Source of the DNA: Granulicella sp. | GTDB lineage: Bacteria > Acidobacteriota > Terriglobia > Terriglobales > Acidobacteriaceae | Direction: 5' to 3' | Length of the DNA: 44,200 nucleotides | Assembly: GCA_027335345.1 (NCBI GenBank) | Contig: DAHWOF010000208.1 | Coordinates: 1-44,200, forward strand | Shown: in pieces, positions 26,495 through 36,196 of the stretch | How the letters are laid out: each line of letters starts with the position of its first letter | Position numbering within the stretch: position 1 is the first letter of the stretch | The notes under the pieces: model-generated | What the model was told of the DNA's origin: nothing | Databases searched by the model: none | The model's input: the letters and a program-made list of their open reading frames with translations, nothing else | Program-made: the position numbers and the translations under genes

Positions 26495-27191
26495 CGATGC
26501 TGGTGTGGGAGTTCTTGCGGATCGCGAAGGGCTTCATGTCGATGTGACCGTTGAATTGGATCCCCGAGTAGTTGCAGGTTCTCCGGTCATCGTTGCTGAG
26601 ATAGAAGATCTGACGCAGGGAGATCGCCCGGGAGGGATCCACCCAGATGGTGATGTGGGTAAAGTTCTTCTCACCCGGGTCCTTGCTGGTCAGGTCGAGC
26701 TTTTCGGTTTGCACCTGCTTTGTCCCCTCACTGAGCTTCTCAGGACCCAAGTCCTGGATCTTCCAGGACTTTTCCAGATCAGCGCCGCTGCCTCCAAAGC
26801 CCAGCGTGATGTATCGCTCCTCCTGCGCTTGGTTGGAGCCGGCGTGCAAAACCGTGAGCTGATTCACTCCCGGGTCAAAGAGTTCCAGCAGGCCGTCCTT
26901 GTACTGGACCACCTTCTGCGGCTTGCCGTCCGGACCATCGATCACCACGCCCATCTCGATGGCTCCCGCCTTGCGCAGGAAGTAGATGGACCCGGTCTGG
27001 TTGGTGGTGTCGCGGACCACGCGCTCGTAGTACTGGCAGTTCATCTGGGCGCGGGCGCTGCGGAACCCTTTGCTGGCCTGATTCATCTGCTCCAGAATCG
27101 TGTTCAGATGGGACGAACTAGACTGCGCGGATAGCGCGGCGGGGAGACCGGTAAGAACCAGGGCTGTGGCGAGAATCGGGCGGTGAAACAT
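26484..27191 (-). CDS. LolA-like outer-membrane lipoprotein carrier protein
   Basis: A 235-residue exported protein with a signal peptide (LATALVLTGLPAALSAQ). After it, HLNTILEQMNQASKGFRSARAQM fits the start of the LolA fold, in which a half beta-barrel binds lipoprotein acyl chains in the periplasm. The middle shows a LolA-like order of strands (GSIYFLRKAG, VQYKDGLLELFDPGVNQLTV) and ITIWVDPSRAISLRQIFYLSN near the end. Canonical LolA is about 200 residues, so it is a slightly longer, divergent member. AGGAGA lies about 10 nt before ATG 27191. It follows serS and a short anchored protein on the same strand, 213 bp downstream, and may be in their transcript. Confidence 0.78.
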   Translation of the reverse strand: MFHRPILATALVLTGLPAALSAQSSSSHLNTILEQMNQASKGFRSARAQMNCQYYERVVRDTTNQTGSIYFLRKAGAIEMGVVIDGPDGKPQKVVQYKDGLLELFDPGVNQLTVLHAGSNQAQEERYITLGFGGSGADLEKSWKIQDLGPEKLSEGTKQVQTEKLDLTSKDPGEKNFTHITIWVDPSRAISLRQIFYLSNDDRRTCNYSGIQFNGHIDMKPFAIRKNSHTSIVNH

Positions 27192-27404
27192 GGATTTTGA
27201 TCTCCTGCATCGACTGCTTGAGGTAGGACGGAGTTGAACGCCGGGTCACGAAGCCGGCTCAGAACAGTGGATGGGTTCTGGTTCGCCGGCGTTGCATCGC
27301 TTCAGTTTATGGGCCTGGAGAGTTCGATGGAGGCGCATTGGCGCCGGTTTGGGTATGCTCTTGTTGTTCCCAAGGGCTTGGTGGGGCGATCGGGCTTATG
27401 GAAT

Positions 27405-27782
27405 CTAACGGACGATGGTGGCGTCATAGGCGACCACATGGCCTTTGGCATCTACCACCGGGGAGTAGCTCTTCACGGAGACCTCGCCGGCGATCGGCTC
27501 TACCACATTGAGGATGGCCTGGCGAAGGTCAGCATCTGATCTTGCGCCGTGCAGATCGTCGACACGAATCTCATAGATAAAAGTAGGCTCCTCGTCCTTG
27601 CTATGAGCTGCTTTCACCAGTACTTCACTGTGCTGAAGCGGCGCCTGCTCCACCGGTTTATCCTTGAAGTCGATCCAGCGCGGGGAAAGGAAAAGGAAGA
27701 GCAGAATCAGGGTGACCATCACGTCATAGTGGAAGCTGCCGCGCTCGTAGGTCCAAAAGATGTAGCTGCGCAGGGTATTCAT
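27405..27782 (-). CDS. Short single-helix membrane protein between serS and the LolA-like gene
   Basis: A 125-residue protein I cannot name. One transmembrane helix ([19 protein letters not shown]) near residues 19-37 follows a short basic N-terminus that should stay in the cytoplasm, leaving a periplasmic domain of about 85 residues with alternating strands ([30 protein letters not shown]). Its ATG overlaps the serS stop by 4 bp, so it is translated with serS. Linking a tRNA synthetase to an envelope protein is probably an operon convenience rather than a shared pathway. Its closeness to a LolA-like gene suggests a possible envelope role. Confidence 0.6.
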   Translation of the reverse strand: MNTLRSYIFWTYERGSFHYDVMVTLILLFLFLSPRWIDFKDKPVEQAPLQHSEVLVKAAHSKDEEPTFIYEIRVDDLHGARSDADLRQAILNVVEPIAGEVSVKSYSPVVDAKGHVVAYDATIVR

Positions 27783-29110
27783 AGGGCACGTCCCAGGGAT
27801 TGGCGGGTAATCACTGTCTCGCCGTTCATATAGGGTTGCAGGGCCCCCGGGATTCGCACCGAGCCGTCGGCCTGCTGGTAGTTCTCCAGGATGGCCAGGT
27901 AGGTGCGGCCAATGGCCAAGCCACTGCCATTGAGAGTATGCACAAACTCAGCCTTCCTTGCTCCGGCCGGGCGGTAACGGATGTTGGCTCGTCGAGCCTG
28001 AAAGCCCTCAAAGTTCGAACAGGAAGAGATCTCGCGATACGTCTGCTGGCCGGGGAGCCATACCTCCAAATCGTAGGTCTTGGCGGAGCTGAATCCCATA
28101 TCTCCGGCGCAGAGCAGCATTCTCCGGTAGGGCAGGCCAAGGCGCTCCAGCACCGCTTCGGCGTGCCGCGTAAGGGCTTCATGCTCGGCGTAGGAGTCTT
28201 CCGGACGGGTGAACTTCACCAACTCCACCTTCTGGAACTGGTGCTGGCGAATCATGCCCCGCGTGTCTTTGCCGTGAGAGCCCGCTTCCGAACGAAAGCA
28301 CGGCGTCCAGGCCGTAAAGCTGATGGAGCCGTTGGACAAATCGATGATCTCGTCACGGAAGATGTTGGTCACCGGAACCTCGGCCGTGGGGATCAGCCAA
28401 TGGTCGTTCTCCTGAAACTCGCCGGCAACGTAAGGACCTTTGTCATCGCAATGGAATAGATCTTCGGCGAACTTGGGCAGTTGGCCGGTGCCGAACAGGG
28501 AGCGGGAGTTCACCAAACTTGGTGGAAGAACCTCGACGTAGCCATGCTCTCTGGTATGCAGGTCGAGCATGAAGTTGGCCAGAGCGCGCTCCAGGCGGGC
28601 GCCGGAGCCAAGTTGCAGGACAAACCGCGCTCCGGAGATCTTGGCCGCGCGCTCAAAGTCCAGGATCCCAAGATGCTCGCCGATCTCCCAGTGGGGTTTG
28701 GCAGGGAAGTCGAAGCTCGGGATCTCGCCCCAGGTCTTCTCACAGAAGTTCTCCTGCTCGGAGGCTCCCGCCGGGACTGACTCGTGGGGAAGGTTAGGCA
28801 AGGACTCCAGCAGAGACCGCAACTTCTGATCAGCCTCCACCGCAACCGCTTCCAGTTGCTCGGTCTTCTCTTTGAGAGCCAATGTCTTTGCCGCGATCGC
28901 AGTTGTCTCTGCGCCCTCGCGCTTCATCCGGCCAAACTCCGCAGAGAGGGCGTTGCGCTGGGCTTTGAGCGTCTCTGCCTCCGTGATGGCCGAGCGGCGC
29001 TCGGCGTCCAAAGAGGAGAATCCATCCAGTAGCGAGCTGTCAACTCCACGCAGGCTCAGCCTTTCTTCAAGCAGCGGAAGGTTGCCCCGCACAAATGCCA
29101 AATCATACAT
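27779..29110 (-). CDS. serS: Serine-tRNA ligase
   Basis: A 443-residue class II seryl-tRNA synthetase. The N-terminal antiparallel coiled-coil arm (about 30-100) is clear in the heptad-like [20 protein letters not shown] and [14 protein letters not shown]. Class II motif 2 is [21 protein letters not shown] and motif 3 is [19 protein letters not shown]; the TAEVPVTN segment also fits. The length is close to the usual ~430. It is divergent from purH, with 147 bp between starts. A selenocysteine insertion system is not indicated. Confidence 0.97.
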   Translation of the reverse strand: MYDLAFVRGNLPLLEERLSLRGVDSSLLDGFSSLDAERRSAITEAETLKAQRNALSAEFGRMKREGAETTAIAAKTLALKEKTEQLEAVAVEADQKLRSLLESLPNLPHESVPAGASEQENFCEKTWGEIPSFDFPAKPHWEIGEHLGILDFERAAKISGARFVLQLGSGARLERALANFMLDLHTREHGYVEVLPPSLVNSRSLFGTGQLPKFAEDLFHCDDKGPYVAGEFQENDHWLIPTAEVPVTNIFRDEIIDLSNGSISFTAWTPCFRSEAGSHGKDTRGMIRQHQFQKVELVKFTRPEDSYAEHEALTRHAEAVLERLGLPYRRMLLCAGDMGFSSAKTYDLEVWLPGQQTYREISSCSNFEGFQARRANIRYRPAGARKAEFVHTLNGSGLAIGRTYLAILENYQQADGSVRIPGALQPYMNGETVITRQSLGRAL

Positions 29111-29257
29111 ATCGTTCTATTTTAGCGTGCAATCCAGGCTTGATGGCGCCGCACCATCGCGGCCGGCTAAGCTCCTCCGCAACCCGGGCGGCGTGGCATC
29201 CACAGACGACGCGCTTAGAATTTAAGTGGGACGAAGAATCGAAACTACGCAATCAGG

Positions 29258-30868
29258 ATGAATCATTTGCAGATGGAAAAGACGGTTGGTCTGAAGGCTG
29301 TAAGGCGCGCACTGTTCTCTGTTACCGATAAAACCGGAGTGGTGGAGTTTGCTCGAGTGCTGGCGGAGCTGGGCGTGGAACTGGTATCCACGGGTGGAAC
29401 CTCCAAGGCGCTGCGGGACGGAGGGCTTCAAGTAAAGGATGTTGCGGAGCTGACCGGCTTCCCGGAGATGCTGGATGGCCGGGTGAAAACGCTGCATCCC
29501 AACGTGCATGGAGGCATTCTCCACCGGCGCGATCTTCCCGAGCACGTGGCCGCCGTGACCGAACATGGCATTGCGCCCATCGATATGGTCGTGGTGAACC
29601 TGTATGCGTTTGAAAAGACGGCAGCGCGGCCGGGCGTGACCACGCCGGAGCTGATTGAGAATATCGACATCGGAGGACCGTCGATGCTGCGCTCGGCGGC
29701 CAAGAACTTCAATGACGTGGCTGTGGTCTGCGACGTCGCCGACTACGCTGTTCTGGGAGAAGAGTTGCAAGCCAACTCGGGCAGCCTCAGTCTGGCCACG
29801 CGCTGGCGTCTGGCGCGCGCCGCCTTTGCTACCACTGCGGCTTATGACGCAGCTATCGCCACCACACTGGAGGCCCTGCCGGCCGATCCCGTGCAGCCGA
29901 TTCCCTCCGCTGCTCCGGTCGAACTGCCGCCCGTGCTGCGGGTGTCGGCCCGGTTGAAGAACCCGCTCCGTTACGGCGAGAATCCGCACCAGAGCGCCGG
30001 CGTGTACAGCGATGGCTCCGGCAAGGGTGTCGCCAACGCGGAACAGTTGCAGGGTAAAGAGCTCAGTTACAACAACCTGGTGGATCTGGATGCCTGCTGG
30101 TCGATGGCCAGCGAGTTTGAGCACCCGGCGGTGATCATCGTCAAGCACACCAACCCCTGCGGCGTTGCCATGGGGACCAGCGTGGAGCAGGCCTACCTTC
30201 GCGCCCTGGCCGCCGATCCGGTCTCGGCGTTTGGCGGGGTCATCGGAGTGAATCGAGTGGTGGATGGCGCGGCTGCGGAGGAGATGGCCAAACTGTTCGT
30301 GGAGGCGATTGTGGCTCCGAACTTCACCGTCGAGGCCCTGCAGCGGTTTGCGGCCAAGAAGAACCTTCGCCTGCTCAAGATCGTCCCTCCTGCTCCGGGA
30401 AGGGTGGTCAAGCAGATCTCCGGAGGCTACTTGTTGCAAGATGAAGACCGGGCGCTGGTCACCGCTGGAAGCCTGACCTTCCCCACCCAGCGCAAGCCGA
30501 GCGCGGAGGAGATCGAAGGTCTGCTCTTCGCCTGGAAGGTGTGCAAGCACGTAAAGTCCAATGCCATCGTCTATGCACGCCTGGAGGGTGGATTTGGCCA
30601 GACCGTAGGCATTGGGGCGGGGCAGATGAGCCGAGTGGATGCGGCGCGTTTTGGCGCGATGAAGGCCGCGCTTCCGCTCAAGGGGACCGTAGCCGCCTCC
30701 GACGCCTTCTTCCCCTTTCCGGATGGTGTTGAAACCATTGCTCATGCGGGTGCAACGGCGATCATTCAACCGGGCGGTTCGGTGCGTGACGCGGAGGTGA
30801 TTGAAGCGGCCAATCGGCTGGGCCTGGCGATGGCTTTTACCGGCATCCGTCACTTTCTCCACGGGTAA
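29258..30868 (+). CDS. purH: Bifunctional AICAR formyltransferase / IMP cyclohydrolase
   Basis: A 536-residue PurH catalysing the last two steps of IMP synthesis. The N-terminal MGS-like cyclohydrolase domain shows [27 protein letters not shown] and [16 protein letters not shown]. The C-terminal formyltransferase domain has [14 protein letters not shown], the catalytic Lys-His pair in [10 protein letters not shown], and the closing GIRHFLHG. Full-length and close to the usual ~525. Start ATG 29258 (CAGG just upstream) is taken; ATG 29273 is the alternative and would remove five residues. The following exported TPR gene is 170 bp away. Confidence 0.97.
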   Translation: MNHLQMEKTVGLKAVRRALFSVTDKTGVVEFARVLAELGVELVSTGGTSKALRDGGLQVKDVAELTGFPEMLDGRVKTLHPNVHGGILHRRDLPEHVAAVTEHGIAPIDMVVVNLYAFEKTAARPGVTTPELIENIDIGGPSMLRSAAKNFNDVAVVCDVADYAVLGEELQANSGSLSLATRWRLARAAFATTAAYDAAIATTLEALPADPVQPIPSAAPVELPPVLRVSARLKNPLRYGENPHQSAGVYSDGSGKGVANAEQLQGKELSYNNLVDLDACWSMASEFEHPAVIIVKHTNPCGVAMGTSVEQAYLRALAADPVSAFGGVIGVNRVVDGAAAEEMAKLFVEAIVAPNFTVEALQRFAAKKNLRLLKIVPPAPGRVVKQISGGYLLQDEDRALVTAGSLTFPTQRKPSAEEIEGLLFAWKVCKHVKSNAIVYARLEGGFGQTVGIGAGQMSRVDAARFGAMKAALPLKGTVAASDAFFPFPDGVETIAHAGATAIIQPGGSVRDAEVIEAANRLGLAMAFTGIRHFLHG

Positions 30869-30997
30869 CGGCCCAGGCATTGGCCCAAAGGGGGCGAAAC
30901 GAGCTGAAGGCAGCAGGGACTGGTATAGTCGCATCCAAACCTTGTAATGTACCGTCTAAGGGGTAGATAGTGCGATGCCCGACGATTCCCGCCCTTG

Positions 30998-31015
30998 CCG
31001 GGGTCAACTCCCCGG
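30998..31015. other. Hairpin in the leader of the TPR gene
   Basis: CCGGGG-tcaact-CCCCGG, a perfect 6-bp stem, sits 24 nt before ATG 31039 and about 10 nt before its AGGA ribosome binding site. It could limit initiation. Confidence 0.4.
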
Positions 31016-31038
31016 GATTCCGCAGTTCAGGATTCTTC

Positions 31039-33117
31039 ATGAGCCGACTTGTTATCCGCGCCACTCTCGCGTCCTTTGCCCTTGCGGCTTTTGGCTCGCC
31101 CAGCGGTCTGCTTGCGCAGACCTCTAGCGCTCCGGCGTCCGCAGCCGCTGCAAGCGCGCCAGTCGATCACGCCAAGTCCTACTTCCATTACGGCATGGCC
31201 AAGCTCTACGAAAATGAGGCGGTAGCTTCGGGACGCCAGGATCTGGCGACCCAGGCGATCGAGCAGTACAAGCTGGCCCTGGATGCCGATCCCAACTCCC
31301 GCATCTTGCAGGATGGGGTGGCCAACCTCTACTTCCGGCTGGGCAGAATCCGTGAGGCGGTGGCCGCGGCTGAGGACCAGATCGGCAAGCACCCGGACGA
31401 TATCGATGCTCACCTTCTGCTGGGGCACGTCTATCTGCGCTCCATCGGCGACGGACAGGGGCCGGAGACCGAGCAGATGTTGCAGGCCGCCATCAAGGAG
31501 TACCAGACCATCGTCTCCCTCAAGCCGGGAGACTTGGAGAACCAGTTGCTTCTGGGGCAGTTGTATAGCTTGAATCATCAGCCCTTGAAGGCCGAAGAGC
31601 AGTACAAGATTGCGCAGAAGATCGATCCGACCAATGAGGATGTCGTTCTGGACATTGCGCGGCAGTACTCGGAAGAGGGCGATCTTAACCAGGCTGCCAA
31701 CGTGATCGCCAAGGTGCCTCTGAGTGACCGGACCGGGCGTATGGACTTCGCGCTGGCTGGGCTCTACGACCAGTTGAAGCGTCCCAAAGATGCAGCCAAG
31801 GCGTACCAGGATGCGCTCGACCAGGATCCGGGAAACACCAATGCGGAGCGTGGCTTGGCCACGGCGCTGGCTCAGGCCGGCGAGACCGCCGAGGCCGCCA
31901 AGGTGAACGCGGAGATTCTCGCATCCAACCCGGACGATCCGCAGGCCTTGATGCGGGAGGGGGAACTCCAACGCCAGAAGGGCGAGTTTGACAAGGCGCT
32001 GGCCACCTTCAAAAAGGTGCAGGCGCAGATTCCCAACGGGAACGATCCGGAGCTGATATACAACGAAGCGCTTACCTACGACGGGTTGGGCCGCTTTCCC
32101 GAGTCCATCAAGGCGGTGAAGTTGTTGCTGAGCGTCACCGCTTCCGCCGACGGCAAGTACAGTGGCGAGGCTGAACAGAATCGTGCCGCTCTGTTGCAGT
32201 TGCTCGGCAGGGTCGCGGGCCAGGCCGGCGATGAGGATGAGGCTATCGCAGCCTATCAGCAGATGGCGGCGCTGGGGGGCAGCTATGCCGCCCAGGCCAC
32301 AGACTCTGAGGTGGATACCTACCGCGATGCGCACCAGTGGGCCAAAGCCTTGCAGGTGTCCGCCGATGCGGCCAAAGCCATGCCCTCCAATCATGACGTG
32401 CAGCTCACCTACGCCCTGCAACTCGCCGATGCCGGTAAATTGGCGGAGGCGGTGAAGCTGGCGCGCGCGCAGTTGAGCGGAACGCCGGATGATCGCGATG
32501 TGTACTACGACCTGGCGGAGATGTATGTGCGCGCCAAGCGTTGGAAGGATGCGTCGCACGCATTTGATAAAGCCGCGGTGCTGGCCACCCAGCCGGATGA
32601 CAAGGTGATCCTGTACTACTTCCGCGGCGATGCGGAGCTGCGCGAGAAGTCTTACGATCAGGCGGAAGAGGACTTTCAAAAGGGGCTGGCGATCTCGCCC
32701 AACGATGCGTCCATTGAGAATGATCTGGGCTATATGTACGCCGACCGCGGCATCAAGCTGGATCAGGCGGTGGACATGTTGAAGAAAGCCGTGGCCTCTG
32801 ATCCGCAAAACTACGCCTTCCTTGATTCCCTCGCCTGGGCGTACTACAAGCAGGGCATGTATGCCTTAGCGCAGAACTATGAGCTCAAGGCGGTAAAGCT
32901 GATGCCCAACGACCCGACGGTGCTGGCGCATCTGGGAGGCATTGAGGCCAAGAACGGCAAGCTGCAGGAGGCCATCGATGACTGGCAGAAGTCGCTGCAG
33001 GAATTCGCAACCTCGTTGCCGCCGGACATCGATCCGGCGGATGTAACCAAGGTGCGGCACGAATTGGAGAGTGCGCGGGTTCGCCTGGCGCATCTGGGCG
33101 AGGCCCCTGCCAAGTAA
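31039..33117 (+). CDS. Exported TPR-repeat protein
   Basis: A 692-residue protein consisting of a signal peptide (VIRATLASFALAAFGSPSGLLAQ), an Ala/Ser-rich spacer and then many tetratricopeptide repeats from about residue 45 to the end. Repeats are easy to see in segments such as IEQYKLALDADPNSRILQDG, AAKAYQDALDQDPGNTNAER and FLDSLAWAYYKQGMYALAQ. TPR solenoids mediate protein-protein contacts, and this one is periplasmic or outer-membrane associated; related proteins act in lipoprotein and polysaccharide export, but nothing here fixes a partner. ATG 31039 has AGGA 6 nt upstream and opens the signal peptide; the track start 30970 is rejected. It lies 54 bp before dgt. Confidence 0.9.
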   Translation: MSRLVIRATLASFALAAFGSPSGLLAQTSSAPASAAAASAPVDHAKSYFHYGMAKLYENEAVASGRQDLATQAIEQYKLALDADPNSRILQDGVANLYFRLGRIREAVAAAEDQIGKHPDDIDAHLLLGHVYLRSIGDGQGPETEQMLQAAIKEYQTIVSLKPGDLENQLLLGQLYSLNHQPLKAEEQYKIAQKIDPTNEDVVLDIARQYSEEGDLNQAANVIAKVPLSDRTGRMDFALAGLYDQLKRPKDAAKAYQDALDQDPGNTNAERGLATALAQAGETAEAAKVNAEILASNPDDPQALMREGELQRQKGEFDKALATFKKVQAQIPNGNDPELIYNEALTYDGLGRFPESIKAVKLLLSVTASADGKYSGEAEQNRAALLQLLGRVAGQAGDEDEAIAAYQQMAALGGSYAAQATDSEVDTYRDAHQWAKALQVSADAAKAMPSNHDVQLTYALQLADAGKLAEAVKLARAQLSGTPDDRDVYYDLAEMYVRAKRWKDASHAFDKAAVLATQPDDKVILYYFRGDAELREKSYDQAEEDFQKGLAISPNDASIENDLGYMYADRGIKLDQAVDMLKKAVASDPQNYAFLDSLAWAYYKQGMYALAQNYELKAVKLMPNDPTVLAHLGGIEAKNGKLQEAIDDWQKSLQEFATSLPPDIDPADVTKVRHELESARVRLAHLGEAPAK

Positions 33118-33156
33118 GCTGCATCCCCTTACCAGGAGTGGTCGCGGCGGCCGCGC

Positions 33157-33162
33157 TACACT
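33157..33162 (+). promoter_or_regulatory. TACACT box 9 nt before the dgt start codon
   Basis: TACACT ends 9 nt before ATG 33172, and the bases between (TTGTACCTG) contain no Shine-Dalgarno sequence. This fits a -10 element of a near-leaderless transcript, as also seen before the amidase and the ORF at 40358. Confidence 0.35.
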
Positions 33163-33171
33163 TGTACCTGC

Positions 33172-34317
33172 ATGGTTCACAATCTGCATTCCTGCGGCGT
33201 CTTCTCCGAGGAAGAGCGCGCCCTTTCGGTGCGCGCATTTCCGGCGCCTTCCAGTGATGACAGGACAGCCTTCGAACGTGATCGGGACCGCATTGTGCAG
33301 GCGCGCGCCTTTCGCCGCTTGGCTGGCAAGACACAGGTCTTTACCAGCCGAGCCTCAGATCACTTTCGCAGCCGCCTCACCCACACCATTGAAGTCGCCC
33401 AGGTAGCCCGCCAGGTAGCCGGTGCGCTCCATCTGAATGCGGACCTGGCTGAGGCTCTGGCGCTGGTGCATGATATCGGCCACCCTCCCTTCGGACACGC
33501 CGGAGAGCGCGCTTTGGATGCGTGTTTGCAGCAGCATGGTCTAAGCTTCGACCACAACCTGCATGCGCTGCGCATCGTGGAGCGGTTTGAGCAGCGATAT
33601 GCAGGCCATCGTGGCCTGAATCTCACCCTTGGAGCGCGGGAGGGAATCGTCAAACACTCGCGCGACTACGCTGTCGAAGAGCATCCGGACCTGGCCCAGT
33701 ACTTTCCGGGGCAGAAGCCGCCGATCGAAGCGCAACTCATCGACCTGGCCGACGAGATTGCCTATCTCACCGCGGACCTGGACGACGGCGTCGAGTCCGG
33801 TCTGTTGGAGATCGGCCACATTCGAGAAAACGTCGAGATTCTCAGGCACAGCTACCTGGCCGTTGAGCGTGTCCATCCACAGGCGGAGGAGAAGTACATC
33901 TTCCATGATGCGCTGCAGGCGATGCAGAAGACGCTGATACTGGATCTAATCCGTAACACGGCGGCGAATGTTGAGCGCGCAGGCGCCAAATCGCTCCGGG
34001 ACATCCGGGCGCTGGACCAGCGCGTGGCGGTTCTTTCGCCCTCGGCCGAGGCGCTGCGCCGGCAGGGGAAGAGTTATCTCTACGAGACTCTCTACACCTG
34101 TCCGGCCTTGGAACTGGAGCATAGCAAGGCTGAGGCGGTGATCCGGGAGATCTTTGCCTTCTGGATCAACTTCCCGGAGGAGATGCCGGAGTCTTACGCT
34201 GAAGATGTGCGAACGGATGGTCTGGCACGGGTTGTGGCGGACTACATTGCGGGGATGACAGACAACTTCATCCTGTTGCAGTACGCCGAGGTCAGGCGCA
34301 AGATTCGGCAGGGATAA
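33172..34317 (+). CDS. dgt: Deoxyguanosinetriphosphate triphosphohydrolase-like protein
   Basis: A 381-residue HD-domain phosphohydrolase of the dGTPase family, which splits dNTPs (typically dGTP) into the nucleoside and tripolyphosphate and so controls dNTP pools. The metal-binding HD set is complete: RSRLTHTIEVAQVARQVA (first His), ALVHDIGHPPFGHAGE (His-Asp pair) and a later Asp in DLADEIAYLTADLDDG. RRLAGKTQVF near residue 50 is also characteristic. The length fits the shorter bacterial dgt-like class (~370-400), which may prefer other dNTPs than E. coli Dgt. No Shine-Dalgarno is seen before ATG 33172. Some dGTPases act in phage defence, but nothing else here suggests that. Confidence 0.92.
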   Translation: MVHNLHSCGVFSEEERALSVRAFPAPSSDDRTAFERDRDRIVQARAFRRLAGKTQVFTSRASDHFRSRLTHTIEVAQVARQVAGALHLNADLAEALALVHDIGHPPFGHAGERALDACLQQHGLSFDHNLHALRIVERFEQRYAGHRGLNLTLGAREGIVKHSRDYAVEEHPDLAQYFPGQKPPIEAQLIDLADEIAYLTADLDDGVESGLLEIGHIRENVEILRHSYLAVERVHPQAEEKYIFHDALQAMQKTLILDLIRNTAANVERAGAKSLRDIRALDQRVAVLSPSAEALRRQGKSYLYETLYTCPALELEHSKAEAVIREIFAFWINFPEEMPESYAEDVRTDGLARVVADYIAGMTDNFILLQYAEVRRKIRQG

Positions 34318-34322
34318 GGCTT

Positions 34323-34348
34323 GCCCGGAGGGTATCGAGTCTCCGGGC
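34323..34348. other. Hairpin at the dgt 3' end
   Basis: GCCCGGAG (34323-34330) and CTCCGGGC (34341-34348) form a perfect 8-bp GC-rich stem with a 10-nt loop, beginning 6 nt after the dgt stop, between converging genes. No U-tract follows on either strand. Confidence 0.65.
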
Positions 34349-34492
34349 GTGGAAAGGCGCGGTGAGTTGGGCGCAAGCTCTGCCGCATTGCGATTGGATC
34401 TCTGCTGATTTTTATGGAGCAAGACGACGATGATCCCCAAAAGGGGAACGATCTGCGGGGGGCTTACCGAAACTTCCTGCTCAGCGTGAGAT

Positions 34493-35884
34493 TTACGAAG
34501 CGCTCTGCGGCTTGAATCCCGCTAGTTGCATCGCTTGTGCGCACTCCGGATTGCTCATGAAGGTTGTCCAGATCAGCCCGGTACGTAGGTTCTCCGCCAT
34601 GAGCACGCTGATGCCCTGATCGATGCCCAGCACATCCAGGCAATACCAGTTTGCCGAGGGGTGAAAAGCGTCCACGAATCCGTATCGGCACCAAGCGCCA
34701 GCCGCTCCCCAGTCGGCTTTGAGGGCTTCGAGCATCGAAAGGCACTCATTGGGCAAAAAGGGCAGCGAGCCGGCTGCGGCGCACGGCACCACCGTGCCGT
34801 CGATGGGGCCCTGCGCCGGCGGTCCTCCCCAGGCCGTGTAGCCTCCCACGTAGTCAGAGGAAGTGATGCCCCAATAGTTCTGGGTGTACCAGGGATCTTG
34901 CGGCGATGGATACCCCAGACAGAAGGTCTCATGCGCCTGGGTCGCTGTGATCGAGTTATTGAAGTAATTGGCGTAGGCGTCGGAAACATTGCGGAAGTCG
35001 AACCATGCCTGGGAGTACTGCTGGGTGAAGAGCGGGTCGCTGTCACTGCTGATGTAGGTGTATCCCTGATAGGTGAGCAATGGCCGAGAAAAGTTGTTCC
35101 AGTACGAAGGATCGATGGGATGGGTGGGTGATCCGATGGCCAGCAGGTAAAGCATCATCAGTTCGCAGTAGGTGTTGTAGTAATACGGTCCGAAACCGCT
35201 TGAGGGATACCAGGCTTCGGCGAAGGTCGACTGGCCATTGAGCATCCACGGCCAGTTGACCCGTTCGTAAAGCTGCGTGGCGAGCGAGGTGATCGTGGCG
35301 TTGTTGAAGTATGCTCGCGCGGTGAGCGCGCCGCACATCAGGATGGAGGTGTCGATGGACGACACCTCGGATCCGGAGAGCGGCTGTCCGGTGTTGACGT
35401 CGTTGAAGTGATAAAAGAAGCCATTTTCGTTGGGCATGGAGTTCAGGTAAAAGTCCAACGTGGTCTGTACGCGCTCAAGGATCTGGGCCTGGGGCAGATA
35501 ACCCCGCTGGTCAGCGATACATAGCGCGCTCAGGCCGAAGCCCGTGGCGGCGATGCTGGATTCGTTGGTGCTGGTGTCCATGGCTCCGTTGAGGTCATAG
35601 CCGGCGTGGTCGAGCACTTGACCGTTGTCAGGGCTGGCCTGTTCCCAGAAGTAGAGGCAGCCCTGCTGTTCGATCTCGTGAAGAAAAGAATCATCGGCCG
35701 CGGAGGGTGAGAAGGTTCCAACCGGAAGGTTGGGTGGCCAGGTGAGGGCTGATGAAGTGGATGTCGACTGAGATGCGTTACCTCCGCACCCGGCTGCGGA
35801 GAACAGAGCCCCTCCAGCCACTGCTCCCATGGTGCGGAGCAGACTCCGGCGGCTCATCAGTGGCGCCTTCTCTCTTCTATGCAT
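34493..35884 (-). CDS. Tat-exported GH144/glucoamylase-like (PF10091) lipoprotein
   Basis: A 463-residue glycoside-hydrolase-like protein of the PF10091 group, which contains GH144 endo-beta-1,2-glucanases. Typical segments are AWFDFRNVSDAYANYFNNS, the ATQAHETFCLGYP region, YWGITSSDYVGGYTAW, DGTVVPCAAAGSLPFLP and the C-terminal GFVDAFHPSANWYCLDVLGIDQG. A twin-arginine motif SRRSLLRTMG plus lipobox FSAAGC indicates Tat-dependent export and lipidation. Probable role: breaking down beta-1,2-glucan or a related glucan outside the cytoplasm; substrate is inferred from the family. The track start (36040) is rejected: ATG 35884 has GGAGGA 4 nt upstream. TATAAT at 35958-35963 may be its -10. Confidence 0.85.
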   Translation of the reverse strand: MHRREKAPLMSRRSLLRTMGAVAGGALFSAAGCGGNASQSTSTSSALTWPPNLPVGTFSPSAADDSFLHEIEQQGCLYFWEQASPDNGQVLDHAGYDLNGAMDTSTNESSIAATGFGLSALCIADQRGYLPQAQILERVQTTLDFYLNSMPNENGFFYHFNDVNTGQPLSGSEVSSIDTSILMCGALTARAYFNNATITSLATQLYERVNWPWMLNGQSTFAEAWYPSSGFGPYYYNTYCELMMLYLLAIGSPTHPIDPSYWNNFSRPLLTYQGYTYISSDSDPLFTQQYSQAWFDFRNVSDAYANYFNNSITATQAHETFCLGYPSPQDPWYTQNYWGITSSDYVGGYTAWGGPPAQGPIDGTVVPCAAAGSLPFLPNECLSMLEALKADWGAAGAWCRYGFVDAFHPSANWYCLDVLGIDQGISVLMAENLRTGLIWTTFMSNPECAQAMQLAGFKPQSAS

Positions 35885-36196
35885 GATCTCCTCCGGCGTT
35901 CTTCGGCGTGAACCTAAGGGTCGGCGCCACCTCCGACAGATATTCAGTGCGCAAACGATTATACTCGGCCAGAGACGGGGTTCGCAGGAGGATGGCCGCA
36001 AGCGAACTGCGCCATGCTCCATCCCGCACTGGGAGGGCATCTAAAGTTCTGAGAGATCTTCCTGGAGATGAGGGCGTCTGCGCTGACGTGCCGGCGTGTT
36101 TTGAGGAAGAGGTCGGCAAACGATGTGGGGACGCAGCCGGAGAACGCCAGGGTAAGGAACACTACTGTCATCTACTGTTAAGGGGAGGAGATCAGC
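35885..36196. other. 312-bp divergent intergenic region, GH144-like / dienelactone hydrolase genes
   Basis: No independent gene supported. It holds the promoters of both neighbours. The only clear element is a TATAAT on the minus strand (listed separately). GGGGAGGAG at the right end is the ribosome binding site of the hydrolase. Confidence 0.5.
35958..35963 (-). promoter_or_regulatory. Perfect -10 hexamer for the GH144-like gene
   Basis: TATAAT reads on the minus strand, about 75 nt before ATG 35884. The -35 region (about 17 bp upstream, near GCGAAC) matches poorly, so the promoter may need an activator. Confidence 0.45.

Noticed and set aside
29222-30934. 570-residue minus-strand ORF inside purH
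   Set aside because: Antisense shadow of a complete PurH.
31027-32808. 593-residue minus-strand ORF inside the TPR gene
   Set aside because: Antisense shadow; the plus frame has clear TPR repeats and a signal peptide.
33172-34317. dgt as part of a phage-defence module
   Set aside because: dGTPases can act in defence, but the neighbours are housekeeping and envelope genes and no other defence gene is present.
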